From contig NW_015622547.1 in NCBI RefSeq assembly GCF_000835495.1, positions 2,170,001-2,234,000 of the forward strand: 64,000 nucleotides of DNA, in the 5' to 3' direction. Below are positions 23,401-35,100 of this stretch, piece by piece. Each line of letters opens with the position of its first letter. Position 1 is the first letter of the stretch. The translations under genes were made by a program, and so were the position numbers. This DNA comes from Cladophialophora immunda. Lineage: Eukaryota; Ascomycota; Eurotiomycetes; Chaetothyriales; Herpotrichiellaceae. Under the pieces are notes generated by a model that saw nothing but the letters and a program-made list of their open reading frames with translations, did not search any database and had not been told where the DNA came from.

Positions 23401-25933
23401 CTGTCTCCCAGTTCGGTGTCAGTGCATCGAAGGGAAAATGCCTCCAGAGAAATTCGCCTCCGTCGATACCGAATCGACGCCATTCTTAGCTTGGTTGGGG
23501 CCCTCCAGACTAGCCCAGCAGACTTGCTCCAAGTGCCTATTAGCTCGCTATTTTTTACTGCAAAGCAAGACAGTCTGTGAGTGATTTGAAGCGAGCAACC
23601 AATGGGACTCTTGCTCCCAAGTTGGAGCTGCACCTGAAAGGGAACGAGTAAGCAAGGATTTTCACATGCTTGGTATCCTTGCTCCAGCCGCAACAGCACC
23701 GACAGAGCCAAACGTGGGAAAAAAGAGAAAAAAGAAAAGAGAAGAAACTTATCTCGCCCACTCGAGAAACTTTACTGGCGTTCTTGCAGCACAGGTAAAA
23801 CGGCTCGAAAACACCGGCGAGATAACTTGACTGGCGGTGCTAACAGTGAGGAGTGGCGAAGCAGCGATTCCCTTAAAGACAACGACAAAATCCGTCTTTG
23901 GAGGGCGACATTGTCAGGCATGATAGAAGCATGGAATCATCATCCTCTCTGACTGCAACATCCCTCAGTGGAAAGCTAAGAGATATCGTCCAGTGCGAGA
24001 CGGCACCGAGGTCGCCTAGGCACAGAGCAATAGATGCATGGGGGGCTATGTTAGCGGCAGAGCTCTGGTGGATTCAGGTTGCACGCCCACGACATCTTGC
24101 ATCACTTCCAAAGCTGTTCAAGGCTACAAGTTGCCCTCGATTGACACTAACCCCCACAGCGTCAGAGGACCGCCCAGCGTTCGACCGAAGGGTGGTTTTT
24201 GCGCTTTGCACAAATGAGAGTTCTGCTCTCGGAAAATGCTCGACGATCTCTGCAGCGCTGCCACTTTTGGTTCCGCTCGGCACAAAATGGGCCTCCCTGC
24301 CTAACAAGTCATTTGGCCAGACCAGCGGAGATGTCCCTGCCCATTCCCTGAAAATTGTGCAGCGATGGGTGTGGGAAGATGGGCTGCTTGGCCAACCGCC
24401 ATGAGGAATGCGGAGGACTCGGTAGCATCTGAGCGCTGGCCCGCCTGCTCCCTTGGTCCCAAACTTCCGATGGAGGGGCTGGAGACGCTGTATGATGTCA
24501 ATTCCCGACAATTACCCACTGGCAACTCGTGAGAGGTGAAGAATTATGCACGTCTGCAGCACTGGCAAGCTGAGGTCTGCATTGGAGATCCGAAGACTGC
24601 TCATCATCTGACCAGTTATTTGTTGATCAAAAGCCTAACCTCTCTCTCGTTTGATTACCAGAGGTCGAATGCAAAGACAATTTTGCTTCTCAATGCCATA
24701 GGAGGAGGGGCAGAAAAGCGGTGTGCGCAAATGAGCGCGTTATGAACGCGTGGGGAGGGAGATTGGATGGTTACTGTGGGTACATGAGCCGGATCTGACG
24801 TGGTGAAGCAACCCTGCGTGATGCTGGCCAAGATATTCCCATATACGAGGTACAGTACGAGGTACTCGGTACATCTAGGTAGGTAGTTAGTAGAGCCTCG
24901 AGGTCTTGCCCCCCCCCCCCCCCCGATAACACCATTCGACAGGCCAGAGCGCGTACTTGGATCCAAATATTATGGAAGGCACCAAAACAATACCCCTCCA
25001 GATAGTCCGGCTGCACATTTGATCCTTCTGCTCTCTGTGCTACCTGCAGCCTTGTGACTACGCCAATGTGCGACGTGGTGTTTTGTAATGTACGGCCTGA
25101 AGACTTGTACCGAGTATCTTGCGTAGGATCGTTATAGAGGTTGGCTTCTTTCTCTCCAGATGCCAAGGCTAGTTCGATAGCTTCGCTTCCGAGGCTGAGT
25201 CCGAGGGCAGAAATGCTTGGGCCTCCTCGGTTTGCCTATCTAGACTACGGCAAGGCTGACGAAAGCGAACCATCCTCTGAGCTCAGCTCAGGGGGATTTT
25301 CCTTTTCCATCCGCAGACATAACTCTTGCGTCCTTCAGCACATGCTCTACAGGTCATATCTTCGCCTTGGGCATCGTACAGGGCAGGACGTCGCCAAACA
25401 GACATATATTTTCGACAGCTTACGGCCTACATGTGATGATATGCGCGATCATGTCTTTTGGCCACATCGTCACTCTTTATTTCGCCCCAAAAGATTCTCT
25501 TGCGTCTCCCTAACCAAGTCGAATATCATGGACGAGGCTGAACATCTCGGCGTGTAATTTGAACCTCACAGTGGTCGACTCCGCATAGATGTAACAGTTT
25601 TCATTATATGGTTTCACTTGCCGCTGTGGGTGAGTCAAATGAGCCCGCTTCATCAGGGGACACCTGGATCAAGATCATGGAAGTGCAGTCTTGAAACCGT
25701 TTCCGACCTTTTTTATTCATCAAGAAGAAGTGAAGAATAGGTCTGGGTGACAGGTTGTCGAAGAAAGGCAACAGGGTCGAGAACGTCTCCCATGTCGAGA
25801 CTGCCCATTTCCAACCTGAGGATCACTCCGGGACTCTCTTTGTCTTTGGCGGCGCAGCTCTCACCTTTCAATGACACATCCCGGCTACTCATTTGCAGTT
25901 GACCACTTACCTGACAGGCACGGATTCTTGAAT
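20436..25933. other. Second long gene-poor stretch
   Basis: About 5.5 kb between divergent genes (LRR to the left, mannosidase to the right). Only short open frames are present; the largest ATG frame (23931-24404, about 157 codons) has no recognisable motif and competes with an antisense frame of similar size. A 16-nt C run lies at 24909-24924, next to a cluster of GTAC-type palindromic motifs (24845-24895). I see no transposase, LTR pair or tRNA. Confidence 0.5.
24909..24924. repeat. Poly(C) tract, 16 nt
   Basis: Uninterrupted run of 16 cytosines on the plus strand in gene-free DNA. Such runs are length-variable and prone to sequencing error. The G-rich complement could form a quadruplex, but that is inference. 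Confidence 0.85.
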
Positions 25934-27745
25934 ATGATTCTCCTTCCCCCGCGCCGAGTTCTGATTTTTGTCGCGCTCTCATGCACGGCCTTACTCCTGT
26001 TATATCAGCTACATGACCGCGCTACATTGCTCCTCCCACAGTCAACCCCTACGAGTGAAGGTTCACCACAGGCCACGTTCTCCCCCCCGAAGCCCACGGT
26101 ACCAGCACCAAACTCTTCCTGGAACAGCCGACAAACACATTACCCCCTTCAACGCCTGAATCACGTTCCTACGGGCAAGCCGAAGCTGCTACCGTTGGTG
26201 CAGCATCAATTCACCCCTGTGCCTGTCCAGGATGTGGAGGTGCGGCTGAGCCGCCAGCAAGAAGTCAAGCAGGCTTTCGAAAGATGTTGGACTTCATATC
26301 ATGCAAGGGCTTGGATGCGTGACGAATTGTCACCAATTTCTGGCGGTGGTCGTGATACGTTCGGTGGTTGGGCGGCGTCTCTAGTAGATGCGCTTGACAC
26401 ACTCTGGATCATGGGATTAAAAGACGAATTCAACGAAGCTGCTTTAGCCACTGCCAATATCGACTTCTCGACTTCTACCGACGATACGATCAACATTTTC
26501 GAGACTACGATCCGCTATCTCGGAGGTTTTTTGGCTGCTTATGATCTGAGTGGCGAGGGACTGTTATTGACCAAAGCGATTGAAGTCGGGGAGATGGTGC
26601 TAGCTGCCTTCGATACTCCCAATCACATGCCAATTACTCGGTGGGACTGGAAGAAGGCTGCTGGTGGCATCGAAAAGCAAGTGGCGCCGGATTTTATGCT
26701 GGTCTCCGAACTGGGTTCATTGTCACTAGAGTTTACCCGCCTCAGTCAGCTCACCGGCGACCAGAGATGGTACGATGCTATCGACAGAATTACCACGCTT
26801 TTCGATCAGCAGCAAGCCAAGACAAAGATTCCGGGTCTCTGGCCTGTCGTTATTAATCCGCGAAACCAGGATATGACTGTTGATGGGTCCTTTACTCTGG
26901 GCGGCATGTCCGACTCGTTGTACGAGTACTTTGCTAAAGAATACGCTCTTCTTGGAGGTCTTGCACCTACGTACAAGAAGCTATACGAACAGTCAACAGC
27001 TGCCTCGATCGAATACCTATTATTCCGGCCATCAACTCCGACAGGCGCAGATATTCTATTCGGCGGAGACGCCAGAGCAGATGATACCGGCATTGTACAA
27101 GAGCCAAGAACCCAGCATCTAACGTGCTTTGCTGGCGGCATGTTTGCTCTAGGTGGCCGCCTCTTCTCCATTCCCGAGCATGTCGAGATCGGTAGACAGC
27201 TCACGGATGGATGTATATGGGCTTACGAAAACATGCCTACGGGCGTCATGCCTGAGATCGTACATCTGTTACCGTGCCCTTCCAAAGCCAACTGTGCCTG
27301 GGATCAAGCGAGATATGACGCTGCTGTCCTCGAGCGTGCTGGCTCTGTCTCAGCAAACAGTAACATTGATGATATCATCGTTCAAAAGCGCCTTCCTCCC
27401 TGTTTTGTCGACATTGATGATCGTCGCTATATACTCCGGCCTGAAGCGATTGAAAGCGTTTTCATTTTGCATCGCATCACAGGCGACCCGCTGTACCAGG
27501 AGAAGGCGTGGCAAATGTTCCAGTCGATTCGGAATATTACTACGACTGAATTCGCCAATGCTGCACTCTCTGATATTACTCTCACTGGCGTTGACGGCTT
27601 GCCTCCTAAGGATGATCGAATGGAGAGCTTCTGGCTGGCCGAGACACTGAAGTATTTCTATTTGATCTTTAGCGAGCCGGACTTGATCAGTCTGGACGAA
27701 TATGTTTTCAATACGGAGGCACATCCCTTACGACGTCCGAGCTGA
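25934..27745 (+). CDS. Class I alpha-1,2-mannosidase (GH47), type II membrane protein
   Basis: Trims alpha-1,2-linked mannose from N-glycans in the ER/Golgi lumen, or marks glycoproteins for degradation, depending on subfamily. ATG 25934 is preferred because it places an N-terminal anchor directly after a short cytosolic tail (MILLPPRR, then a hydrophobic helix at about 9-25); the 21 upstream codons add nothing. Length is 603 aa with no intron. After a Pro/Ser-rich stem (about 35-95), the catalytic (alpha/alpha)7 barrel begins with RCWTSYHARAWMRDELSP (catalytic-type Glu near 131) and GGWAASLVDALDTLWIMGL. It continues with ETTIRYLGGFLAAYDLSG, LTCFAGGMFALGGR and RPEAIESVFILHRITGD, and ends in FNTEAHPL, whose Thr ligates the essential calcium. 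These are the GH47 hallmarks. Whether it is the ER Mns1 type or a Golgi type cannot be settled by eye. Confidence 0.95.
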   Translation: MILLPPRRVLIFVALSCTALLLLYQLHDRATLLLPQSTPTSEGSPQATFSPPKPTVPAPNSSWNSRQTHYPLQRLNHVPTGKPKLLPLVQHQFTPVPVQDVEVRLSRQQEVKQAFERCWTSYHARAWMRDELSPISGGGRDTFGGWAASLVDALDTLWIMGLKDEFNEAALATANIDFSTSTDDTINIFETTIRYLGGFLAAYDLSGEGLLLTKAIEVGEMVLAAFDTPNHMPITRWDWKKAAGGIEKQVAPDFMLVSELGSLSLEFTRLSQLTGDQRWYDAIDRITTLFDQQQAKTKIPGLWPVVINPRNQDMTVDGSFTLGGMSDSLYEYFAKEYALLGGLAPTYKKLYEQSTAASIEYLLFRPSTPTGADILFGGDARADDTGIVQEPRTQHLTCFAGGMFALGGRLFSIPEHVEIGRQLTDGCIWAYENMPTGVMPEIVHLLPCPSKANCAWDQARYDAAVLERAGSVSANSNIDDIIVQKRLPPCFVDIDDRRYILRPEAIESVFILHRITGDPLYQEKAWQMFQSIRNITTTEFANAALSDITLTGVDGLPPKDDRMESFWLAETLKYFYLIFSEPDLISLDEYVFNTEAHPLRRPS

Positions 27746-28953
27746 TCACAAGGATTGATGACATGTCAATGTGTCTTGAGCGTGGTATGTCAACAGTAGT
27801 ACCGGAACACATCAGCATGTATGTATCATTGGTTTGAGGCGACGTTCAACATAGCTCTAGATACCCAACAATCGCATGCGATCCGGACTTAAACTGAAAG
27901 ATACAGTGGTACCATCGCCCACAGGCTATGTTTTCCAGCTGAGCTTGTTGGATAGTTGTTTGGGATATCTCCAACATCAGCACGACCCTCATATGCTCTC
28001 AGATCTCCATTGTCCGGCATCGTGCAGCTAATCACGGCTCGTCGCTTCGGTTCGACGGCAATCTTGATCATCATCAGAGGACCTCGTTTCCACATGTGTA
28101 CAGGGATGCCAGATTTGGACTGAAGCACCTCATTATCTGATGAGATCCCACACATCTGATCGGTTCCCGAAATAGGGTCCTACTTCCCTCCTACTAGGGT
28201 ACCGAGGTGTCTATCAACCATGTGCTCGCATAAGCAGTTGGAGAAACGCTTGATAAGATGGCATTCTCCCGCAGTCGATTGTCTTCGTTGAATGTACAGG
28301 ACCAAAATTCGCAGGAGATGTCTGATGAGGGTCACAATTGACAACTTCGTCTCTACATAGATTGATAGACATCCAGCTCAACCCTGAAAGCAAACCAAGT
28401 GGCAGGTATCTTACCAGGGAGAGTCAGACAAATGTGTCAGACTAGCTTTTGCTGGGCGTAGAGCTCGCCTTCACTGAGTAGCGGATAAGCCCTCCCAGAG
28501 CGAAACTTCGTTCATACATGGGAACCGGCGCAAGCCCGTGTCTCCAGCATGCCTGTTGTAAGTGGCGCTCGCTTAGGGCGAGGCTGAGCTGATATTGAGG
28601 CTGGCCACAGGGCCCCTGAGATAAAAAGCGGGTTAGGCCCCGAACCGTCTCCGAGCCTTGTTCAGTTTGGCGCTAGTGTGCTGTGGCTGGAGAAAGTGTG
28701 GCGCTCTCTTGGCAGTCACCCGTTGAAGTGGCGCTTTGCCAAGCCATCTTCCGAGCCTCGACGCCGACGGACGCTGACGACCCCAACCACAGAAGACATC
28801 ATCATCATAGTGGGACCACCCTAACATCATCTCTCCACCATTCCGCCCTCCCTTGTTTTATTCTCGATCTTCCCTTTCCCATGGAGTAGTTGCGGTCTCC
28901 GTGATTCTGCAATGTACTCTCGCTAAGATTGTCACCCTCACAATGTCAGAACA
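27746..28953. other. Intergenic: mannosidase 3' flank and lipase promoter
   Basis: About 1.2 kb between two plus-strand genes. No supportable gene. The last 100 bp are a pyrimidine-rich leader and contain the short upstream ORF at 28943-28957. Confidence 0.6.
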
Positions 28954-28957
28954 ATGA
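28943..28957 (+). promoter_or_regulatory. Four-codon upstream ORF overlapping the lipase start (ATGA)
   Basis: ATG at 28943 reads M-S-E-Q-stop. Its TGA (28955-28957) overlaps the main lipase ATG (28954-28956) as ATGA. If the transcript includes this leader, ribosomes starting at the first AUG would stop on the main start codon, allowing termination-reinitiation or leaky scanning control. The overlap is seen directly; a regulatory role is inference. Confidence 0.4.
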
Positions 28958-31131
28958 CATCCAACCCCAGGAAGAATGATGCCGTCGCGTCCACGCGGAT
29001 CTCTGCTGGCACTTATGATCCCCACGAATTACCGGATTACGAGACCGACTTTATCCGACGTGAAGATCTCCAGAGTTTCGCAGAAGCCCTGACTGCCCCC
29101 AGCACCGAGCCCGTGACGGCTTTGAATGATTGGGGTCCAGTGCGGCAGCGTGTGAAAAGAAGTCGAGTTCGACGGAAAGCGGCGCCGCGTTCCAAGGATG
29201 AAACTCGCGAAGGCTTCGTCTATACGATCCTGTACTATCCGTTGTTACTCATCGTCTGTGGGTGGATAGTGTTTCTCTTCATCATTTACAACTTGACCCG
29301 CCTCTACATCTACGCCTACGAGCACGTGTTTTCATGGACCGGGGAACGCGAGAGATTGCGCAGGCAACTTCATCGGGCGACCAATTACGACGAATGGCAG
29401 GAAGCAGCCCACCGTCTCGACCAGTACCTTGGGAATGAAGAGTGGAAGCGCTCCGACCCATACTCGTATTACAACCACCAAACGGTGAGAAAGGTCACGG
29501 CCCAACTAGCTGAGCTTCATCAAAAGGCCATAGCTGAGTCTGAAAGAGTTCGTGGCGGAAATGGTGGTCTCGTGGCTCTGGATGAATTGAAGTCATTGCT
29601 CGAAAGTTGCGTCAAGAACAATTTCGTTGGTGTTGAGAATCCTCATCTTTACAGTGAGACGTATATTGGCACCAAAGATCTGATTCAGATATTCGTCGAT
29701 CAAGTTGAGCAAAGCCTTCGATTCGTTCTTGAGAATAGACACATTCCCGATAAAGAAAAGGTGTCCTTCTTCCGGCATCTTGAGCTGAACTACGGGCGCA
29801 CGGCGCTTTGCCTCTCTGGTGGAGCGACCTTTGCATATTACCATTTTGGAGTCATCAAAGCCCTGCTCGATACGGGTCAGCTTCCCGAAATCATCACCGG
29901 TACGTCTGGCGGCGCTCTGGTGGCGGCATTGGTAGCCACCAGAACGGATGAGGAGTTAAAGAAACTCCTGGTACCGGCACTGGCATATCGCATCAGGGCC
30001 TGTCACGAAGGATTTACCACGTGGATTCGCAGATGGTGGCGTACTGGTGCGAGATTTGATTCTCTGGACTGGGCAATGCAATGCAGCTGGTTTTGCGGGG
30101 GCTCATTGACTTTTCGAGAAGCATACCAGAGAACTGGCCGCATCCTCAACGTCTCCTGTGTACCCTCCGATCCTCATTCCCCGACAATCTTGAATAACCA
30201 CATCACGAGCCCCGACTGCGTAATCTGGTCCGCAGTACTTGCGTCTGCGGCTGTTCCTGGAATCCTCAACCCGATCGTGCTCATGCGGAAGACGAGCGAC
30301 GGGACACTAGTCCCCTACTCGTTTGGCAACAAATGGAAAGATGGAAGCTTGCGTACAGACATTCCATTGAAAGCGTTGAACATCCACTTCAATGTCAACT
30401 TCTCCATTGTTTCTCAGGTCAACCCCCACATCAACTTGTTCTTCTTCTCACCTCGAGGCTCGCCAGGTCGGCCAGTGACACATCGCAAGGGCCGAGGCTG
30501 GCGCGGAGGATTCCTTGGCTCTACCATTGAGACCTCGGTCAAGCTCGATCTACAGAAATATCTGAAGATTCTGCGCCACCTTGAACTGCTGCCTCGGCCG
30601 ATGGGACAGGATTGGAGTGAGATTTGGCTACAACGATTCTCAGGCACTGTTACCATCTGGCCCAAGACAGTCGCCAGCGACTTCTGGAATATCCTCAGCG
30701 ACCCCAGCCCCCAACGGTTGGATCGAATGCTGATCGTCGGTCAACGCAGCTGCTGGCCGAAGATTCGCTTTATCACCAATCGCTTGAAGGTTGAAAGGGT
30801 CATATTGGAGGGCTTGCGGATGGGAGGACCGATTGATGACGGGGCGCGTGTTCCTAACCCTGTGCTTGAGCAACAGGCGCAAGAAGCTCTCCTACGCGCC
30901 AGAAAGCGACCCGGCACCGAAGATAATGTGTCGTCCACGGAGGACAAACATCTCAAACTTACCCTTTCACCAGGGCGGAGGCAGAGCAGTATGCTCGAGG
31001 AACTTTCACGACAGGCTTCCGTGCTCTGGCACGACGACGGAGTGACGGAAGGAGAGGATGACGCTGTGACGACCGATGACGCTGAAGGTGAAGATGGCGT
31101 GGTGCAGTCCCCCGAAGAGATGACCAAATGA
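28954..31131 (+). CDS. Patatin-domain triacylglycerol lipase/phospholipase (Tgl3/4/5 family)
   Basis: Predicted lipid-droplet or ER lipase acting on triacylglycerol and/or lysophospholipids, 725 aa, no intron. Order: a hydrophilic N-terminus; a membrane-associating hydrophobic stretch at about 90-116 (YYPLLLIVCGWIVFLFIIY); and the DUF3336-type helical segment typical of fungal TAG lipases (WTGERERLRRQLHRATNYDEWQEAAHRLD). The patatin domain follows: oxyanion motif LSGGATFAYYHFG (about 286-298), nucleophile elbow GTSGG with Ser318, and the dyad Asp463 in KDGSLRTDIP. QVNPHINLFFF and a C-terminal disordered acidic tail close the protein. The Ser-Asp dyad is intact, so it should be active. Budding yeast has three such enzymes; this could match any of them. 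A tiny upstream ORF overlaps its start. Confidence 0.93.
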   Translation: MTSNPRKNDAVASTRISAGTYDPHELPDYETDFIRREDLQSFAEALTAPSTEPVTALNDWGPVRQRVKRSRVRRKAAPRSKDETREGFVYTILYYPLLLIVCGWIVFLFIIYNLTRLYIYAYEHVFSWTGERERLRRQLHRATNYDEWQEAAHRLDQYLGNEEWKRSDPYSYYNHQTVRKVTAQLAELHQKAIAESERVRGGNGGLVALDELKSLLESCVKNNFVGVENPHLYSETYIGTKDLIQIFVDQVEQSLRFVLENRHIPDKEKVSFFRHLELNYGRTALCLSGGATFAYYHFGVIKALLDTGQLPEIITGTSGGALVAALVATRTDEELKKLLVPALAYRIRACHEGFTTWIRRWWRTGARFDSLDWAMQCSWFCGGSLTFREAYQRTGRILNVSCVPSDPHSPTILNNHITSPDCVIWSAVLASAAVPGILNPIVLMRKTSDGTLVPYSFGNKWKDGSLRTDIPLKALNIHFNVNFSIVSQVNPHINLFFFSPRGSPGRPVTHRKGRGWRGGFLGSTIETSVKLDLQKYLKILRHLELLPRPMGQDWSEIWLQRFSGTVTIWPKTVASDFWNILSDPSPQRLDRMLIVGQRSCWPKIRFITNRLKVERVILEGLRMGGPIDDGARVPNPVLEQQAQEALLRARKRPGTEDNVSSTEDKHLKLTLSPGRRQSSMLEELSRQASVLWHDDGVTEGEDDAVTTDDAEGEDGVVQSPEEMTK

Positions 31132-32110
31132 CCCCAGCGAGATATGTATCATTAGAATGAACAAGCATTAGCAAGCATGACAATGAACTATGGTTATCGA
31201 TCAAAACAAGTGAAAGTTGAAAAGCACTCGAGAACGTTGTCCCATCACGTGACATGCAAAAGTACGTTGCCCTGGGCGGGCGCCAATGCAACCGACAGGG
31301 AGGTTCTGGCGAGGCACAACCGAGATCTGACGTCGATCTTTGCAGCTGCTGCTTGGGCGGAATAGAATGTTCCTACAATTTCTTCCACGCGTGATACGGG
31401 CGGTGGCGGTCTCGAGAGCTGGTAAAAAGCCTAGGGATAGTGTCGCATACCCCTCCGGTACCAGCTCCGCACGTTTTCGGGGCTCCTGGCGCACGAAAGG
31501 TTGGTGGTTGAGACATGTTGGTATTTGATGCTTCTCAAGAGCTGCTCGCGACGAGATCTCCTGCCTGTTGGTGTTAGTGGGAATAACAGCTGTCATTGGC
31601 TACAGCCTTAAAAAGTGGAGGTCTTGGCGGGTCTTGGCGCGGCGAGTGGCTCTCAGCTCTGCCTGCGCTAGCCCCAAACACGCCTGCGCCCCTGCGAAAC
31701 TGCGAACCCCCCAAAGTCGGATGTGAAAGGTTTGGACTCTCCCGCCATCCATCAAAATATCATCGCCCACAGTCTCTGCAGACGTGGATGCATCCTATGC
31801 CGTCGCAGTTATGACAGTGGCGTCACTGTGATACCATTTGTCCTGTCTCCCGTTGGATTCCTCCATTGGATCGCGACATCCACCCGGTTGCTGACAGACG
31901 CGCTGCGGTCCCTCAGTGCACAGTCATTCACCACCCATAATTCAATCGCCCTTGGTCCTTTCCCGAGTGATTCTGAAGCAGAAGCAATTATTGGAGTCGA
32001 TCTGGGGGATCCCCCTGGGCTGCAGCAGCCGCCGAGACATAGCCTGCTGAGGTACTCCTCCGCGCACCCCGACACACCCGTCAAAGGGCCTCTGCAAGTG
32101 AGCCGCAACC
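31132..32110. other. Intergenic: lipase 3' flank and yta7 promoter
   Basis: About 980 bp between two plus-strand genes, with no supportable coding frame. A single TCACGTGA box lies near 31244. The right-hand half should be the yta7 promoter and leader. Confidence 0.6.
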
Positions 32111-35100
32111 ATGCCTGCAGGTCGCGGCAGCAAGAGGACCCTCGAAGAAGTTGTTAATTACGAAGATTCGGATGATGAGGATTATGATGACCGCGCAGCC
32201 GGGCCCTCGAAGTCCCGGCCTTCGAAGTCTAGGCGGCGAGGCGCTCCCGCCCGCAAGAAGCGAAGAAGAGGATACAAAGGCTCCGATGTCGACAGTGACT
32301 CGGACGAGGTCGTGTCGGATGAGGAAGATTCATTTTCTGATGAGGAGGATGAAGACATCGAGACAAACGCAATAGGCCGACCTGTTCGGAGGGCTGCCAA
32401 AAAAGCGGCAAACAAATACGAAGAAAGTTCCGAGGACGAGGAAGACGAACTTGCCAACTCCTCAGAAGAAGACCATCCGCATCGCCGAGCCAAGACGCCC
32501 CCCCGAAAAAAGTTGATCATCACCCTCAAGACTACCCCTGCGCGTCCGACGAGAAGTTTGCGAAACAGGAGCGGAAGTTACGGTGTCAACCAACCCACAG
32601 CTTCGTCTGTACCCCATCCTGCATCTTCCCGAAGGAGCAGTCGCCTTTCTCACGACCCTGAAGAGTCTCTGGTGAAGTTGACCGATTCTGGCAACCACGT
32701 CGAGGTCGTGCGCGAAGGTTCCCGAGACCCTGAAGGCATCCCACCAAGAGCAATGAAAGGCGGAAAGGGCCTCAAATACCCCTCGAAAAGTACAATCGAC
32801 GAAGAGTCACAATCGCAACCCAAAGAAGAGGAGGTCGAAGAAGAACTTGAAATACAGGCATCACAATATGAGCTTCTGGAAAGCGAACCTCAAACCATGG
32901 AAGAACATGCAGCGGAACCGCTGCCACGAGTTATCTCGGATATTGTGACCATTGCCGAAGCTGAAGGCGGTGAGAGTGATGGGGACTTCAATCCGGAACC
33001 CGCTGCCACGCAGGAAGAGATCACAGTCGAAGCTGAGAACGCGGACGAGGAAGAGGAAGAAGATGAGGAAGAGGATGAAGTGAGACCAGCGCGGGGCAGA
33101 TTGACCCGTGGCTCCTCAAAGAGAAAAGTAGAGTCGCCTGAGTTTGAACCGCAGAACTCGCCCAAGCGACTGCGCGGACGGCCTCTTGGAGATGGAGCCC
33201 AATCAGGAGCCTCGGGCAGTCGTCGACGAAAAGCTCCGGACGAGAGCAGTGATTTCCATCCTGAAGATGAAGCCGCCAACCAAGACGACCTGTCAAGTTC
33301 CAGCGAGTCTAACGCATCGCCCCGCAAAAAGAATGGCGATGATGACGACTACGAGAGCGAAAACCAAGGTCGGAGGTCTCGACGCCTCCGTAGCCAAGCA
33401 GCATCTCGCCAACGGTCCGAAGTGAGCGACGACGATCTAGCTGCAGAGGTCGCAGAGTTGAAGCGTGACGGCAGGAAGTCAAGACGTCCTAGGGAAGAAG
33501 AAATTATCTATGAGCCTCGCGGGCGACGAGGCGGGAAAAAGCCCAACTATGACCTCCTCAGGAATCTCGCTCCGCTCGAGGAGGAGGAGGAAGCAGCTGC
33601 CCCATCCCCTTCTGCACGAGCTCGAAAGACCGGCGGTGGCGGTTGGAACCGGAGCCTGTTCAACACTTACGGCCCATTCGGCGGGGGTGGCGGCCTGCCA
33701 CCGGTGCTGGGAGGAGGCCCTCAAAGGGCTCAAGGCGGCGTTGATTCCGACAGCAGTGACGATGAGACGATGAAACAGCCCAAGCCCTTGGGCGGTACAG
33801 TAGGGATGACACCAACGACTGGTGGTGGCTTCAACCTCTTCCCTCAAACTCACAATGCAGATCCGGCCCAGGCTGCAGCTGGCACCCCGGCCAATCTCGG
33901 CAAGATCAAGGACAAGCAGGCCTTAGCAGATGCTGACCCGCTTGGAGTTGACCAAAACGTGACTTTCGACAACGTAGGCGGTCTGCAAGGGCATATCGAT
34001 CAGTTGAAGGAGATGGTCGCTTTGCCTTTGCTTTATCCCGAAATCTTCATGCGATTCAAGATTACTCCTCCGCGTGGGGTCCTTTTCCACGGCCCGCCTG
34101 GGACAGGAAAGACTCTTCTCGCGCGGGCACTGGCCACCAGTGTCAGCTCTCAGGGCAAGAAAGTCACGTTCTATATGCGCAAAGGCGCCGATGCTCTAAG
34201 CAAGTGGGTTGGCGAAGCTGAAAGACAATTGCGGCTACTCTTCGAAGAAGCCCGGAAGAATCAACCCAGCATCATATTTTTTGATGAGATCGACGGTCTC
34301 GCTCCTGTACGGTCAAGCAAACAAGAACAGATTCACGCTTCCATTGTTTCAACGCTGCTCGCGCTGATGGATGGGATGGATGGGCGAGGCCAGGTTATTG
34401 TTATCGGTGCTACCAATCGGCCTGATTCCATTGATCCGGCACTACGACGACCTGGTAGATTTGATCGAGAGTTCTACTTCCCCTTACCGGGCACCGAAGC
34501 CAGAAGATCCATCATTAACATTCACACGAAGGGCTGGGATCCCCCTCTGCCCGAAGCCATCAAGGATGAGCTGGCAGAATTGACAAAGGGTTATGGCGGC
34601 GCGGACTTGCGTGCCCTGTGTACTGAAGCTGCGCTCAATGCAGTCCAGCGCCACTACCCTCAGATTTACAACTCGAACGAGAAGCTCGCCATTGACCCAA
34701 GGAAGATAGAAGTCACGCCCAAGGACTTTATGATATCTCTCAAAAAGATGACGCCTTCTTCAGAGCGATCGGCGTCGTCCGGCGCTGCTCCCCTACCGCC
34801 TAGTGTCGCGCCACTGCTGCGGCACCAACTGGATCAGATCAGCCAACTTCTGGCAGAAATACTTCCGCAACGGAAGAGACTGACCGCTCTGCAAGAGGCT
34901 CAATACGAAGACGCTGCGAACGGTCACAGTTTCGGTCGAGAGAAAATGCAACAAACATTCGAGACCACCAGAGTCTTTCGTCCTCGATTGCTGATCCATG
35001 GCAAGATGGGCATGGGGCAACAATATGTCGCTTCTGCTCTGCTCAATCACTTTGAAGGGCTCCACGTCCAGGCCTTTGATGTCCCAACGCTGTTTAGCGA

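Noticed and set aside
23931..24404. ATG frame of about 157 codons in the gene-poor interval
   Set aside because: No domain, and an antisense frame of similar length overlaps it. Kept only as a point to test, not annotated as a gene.
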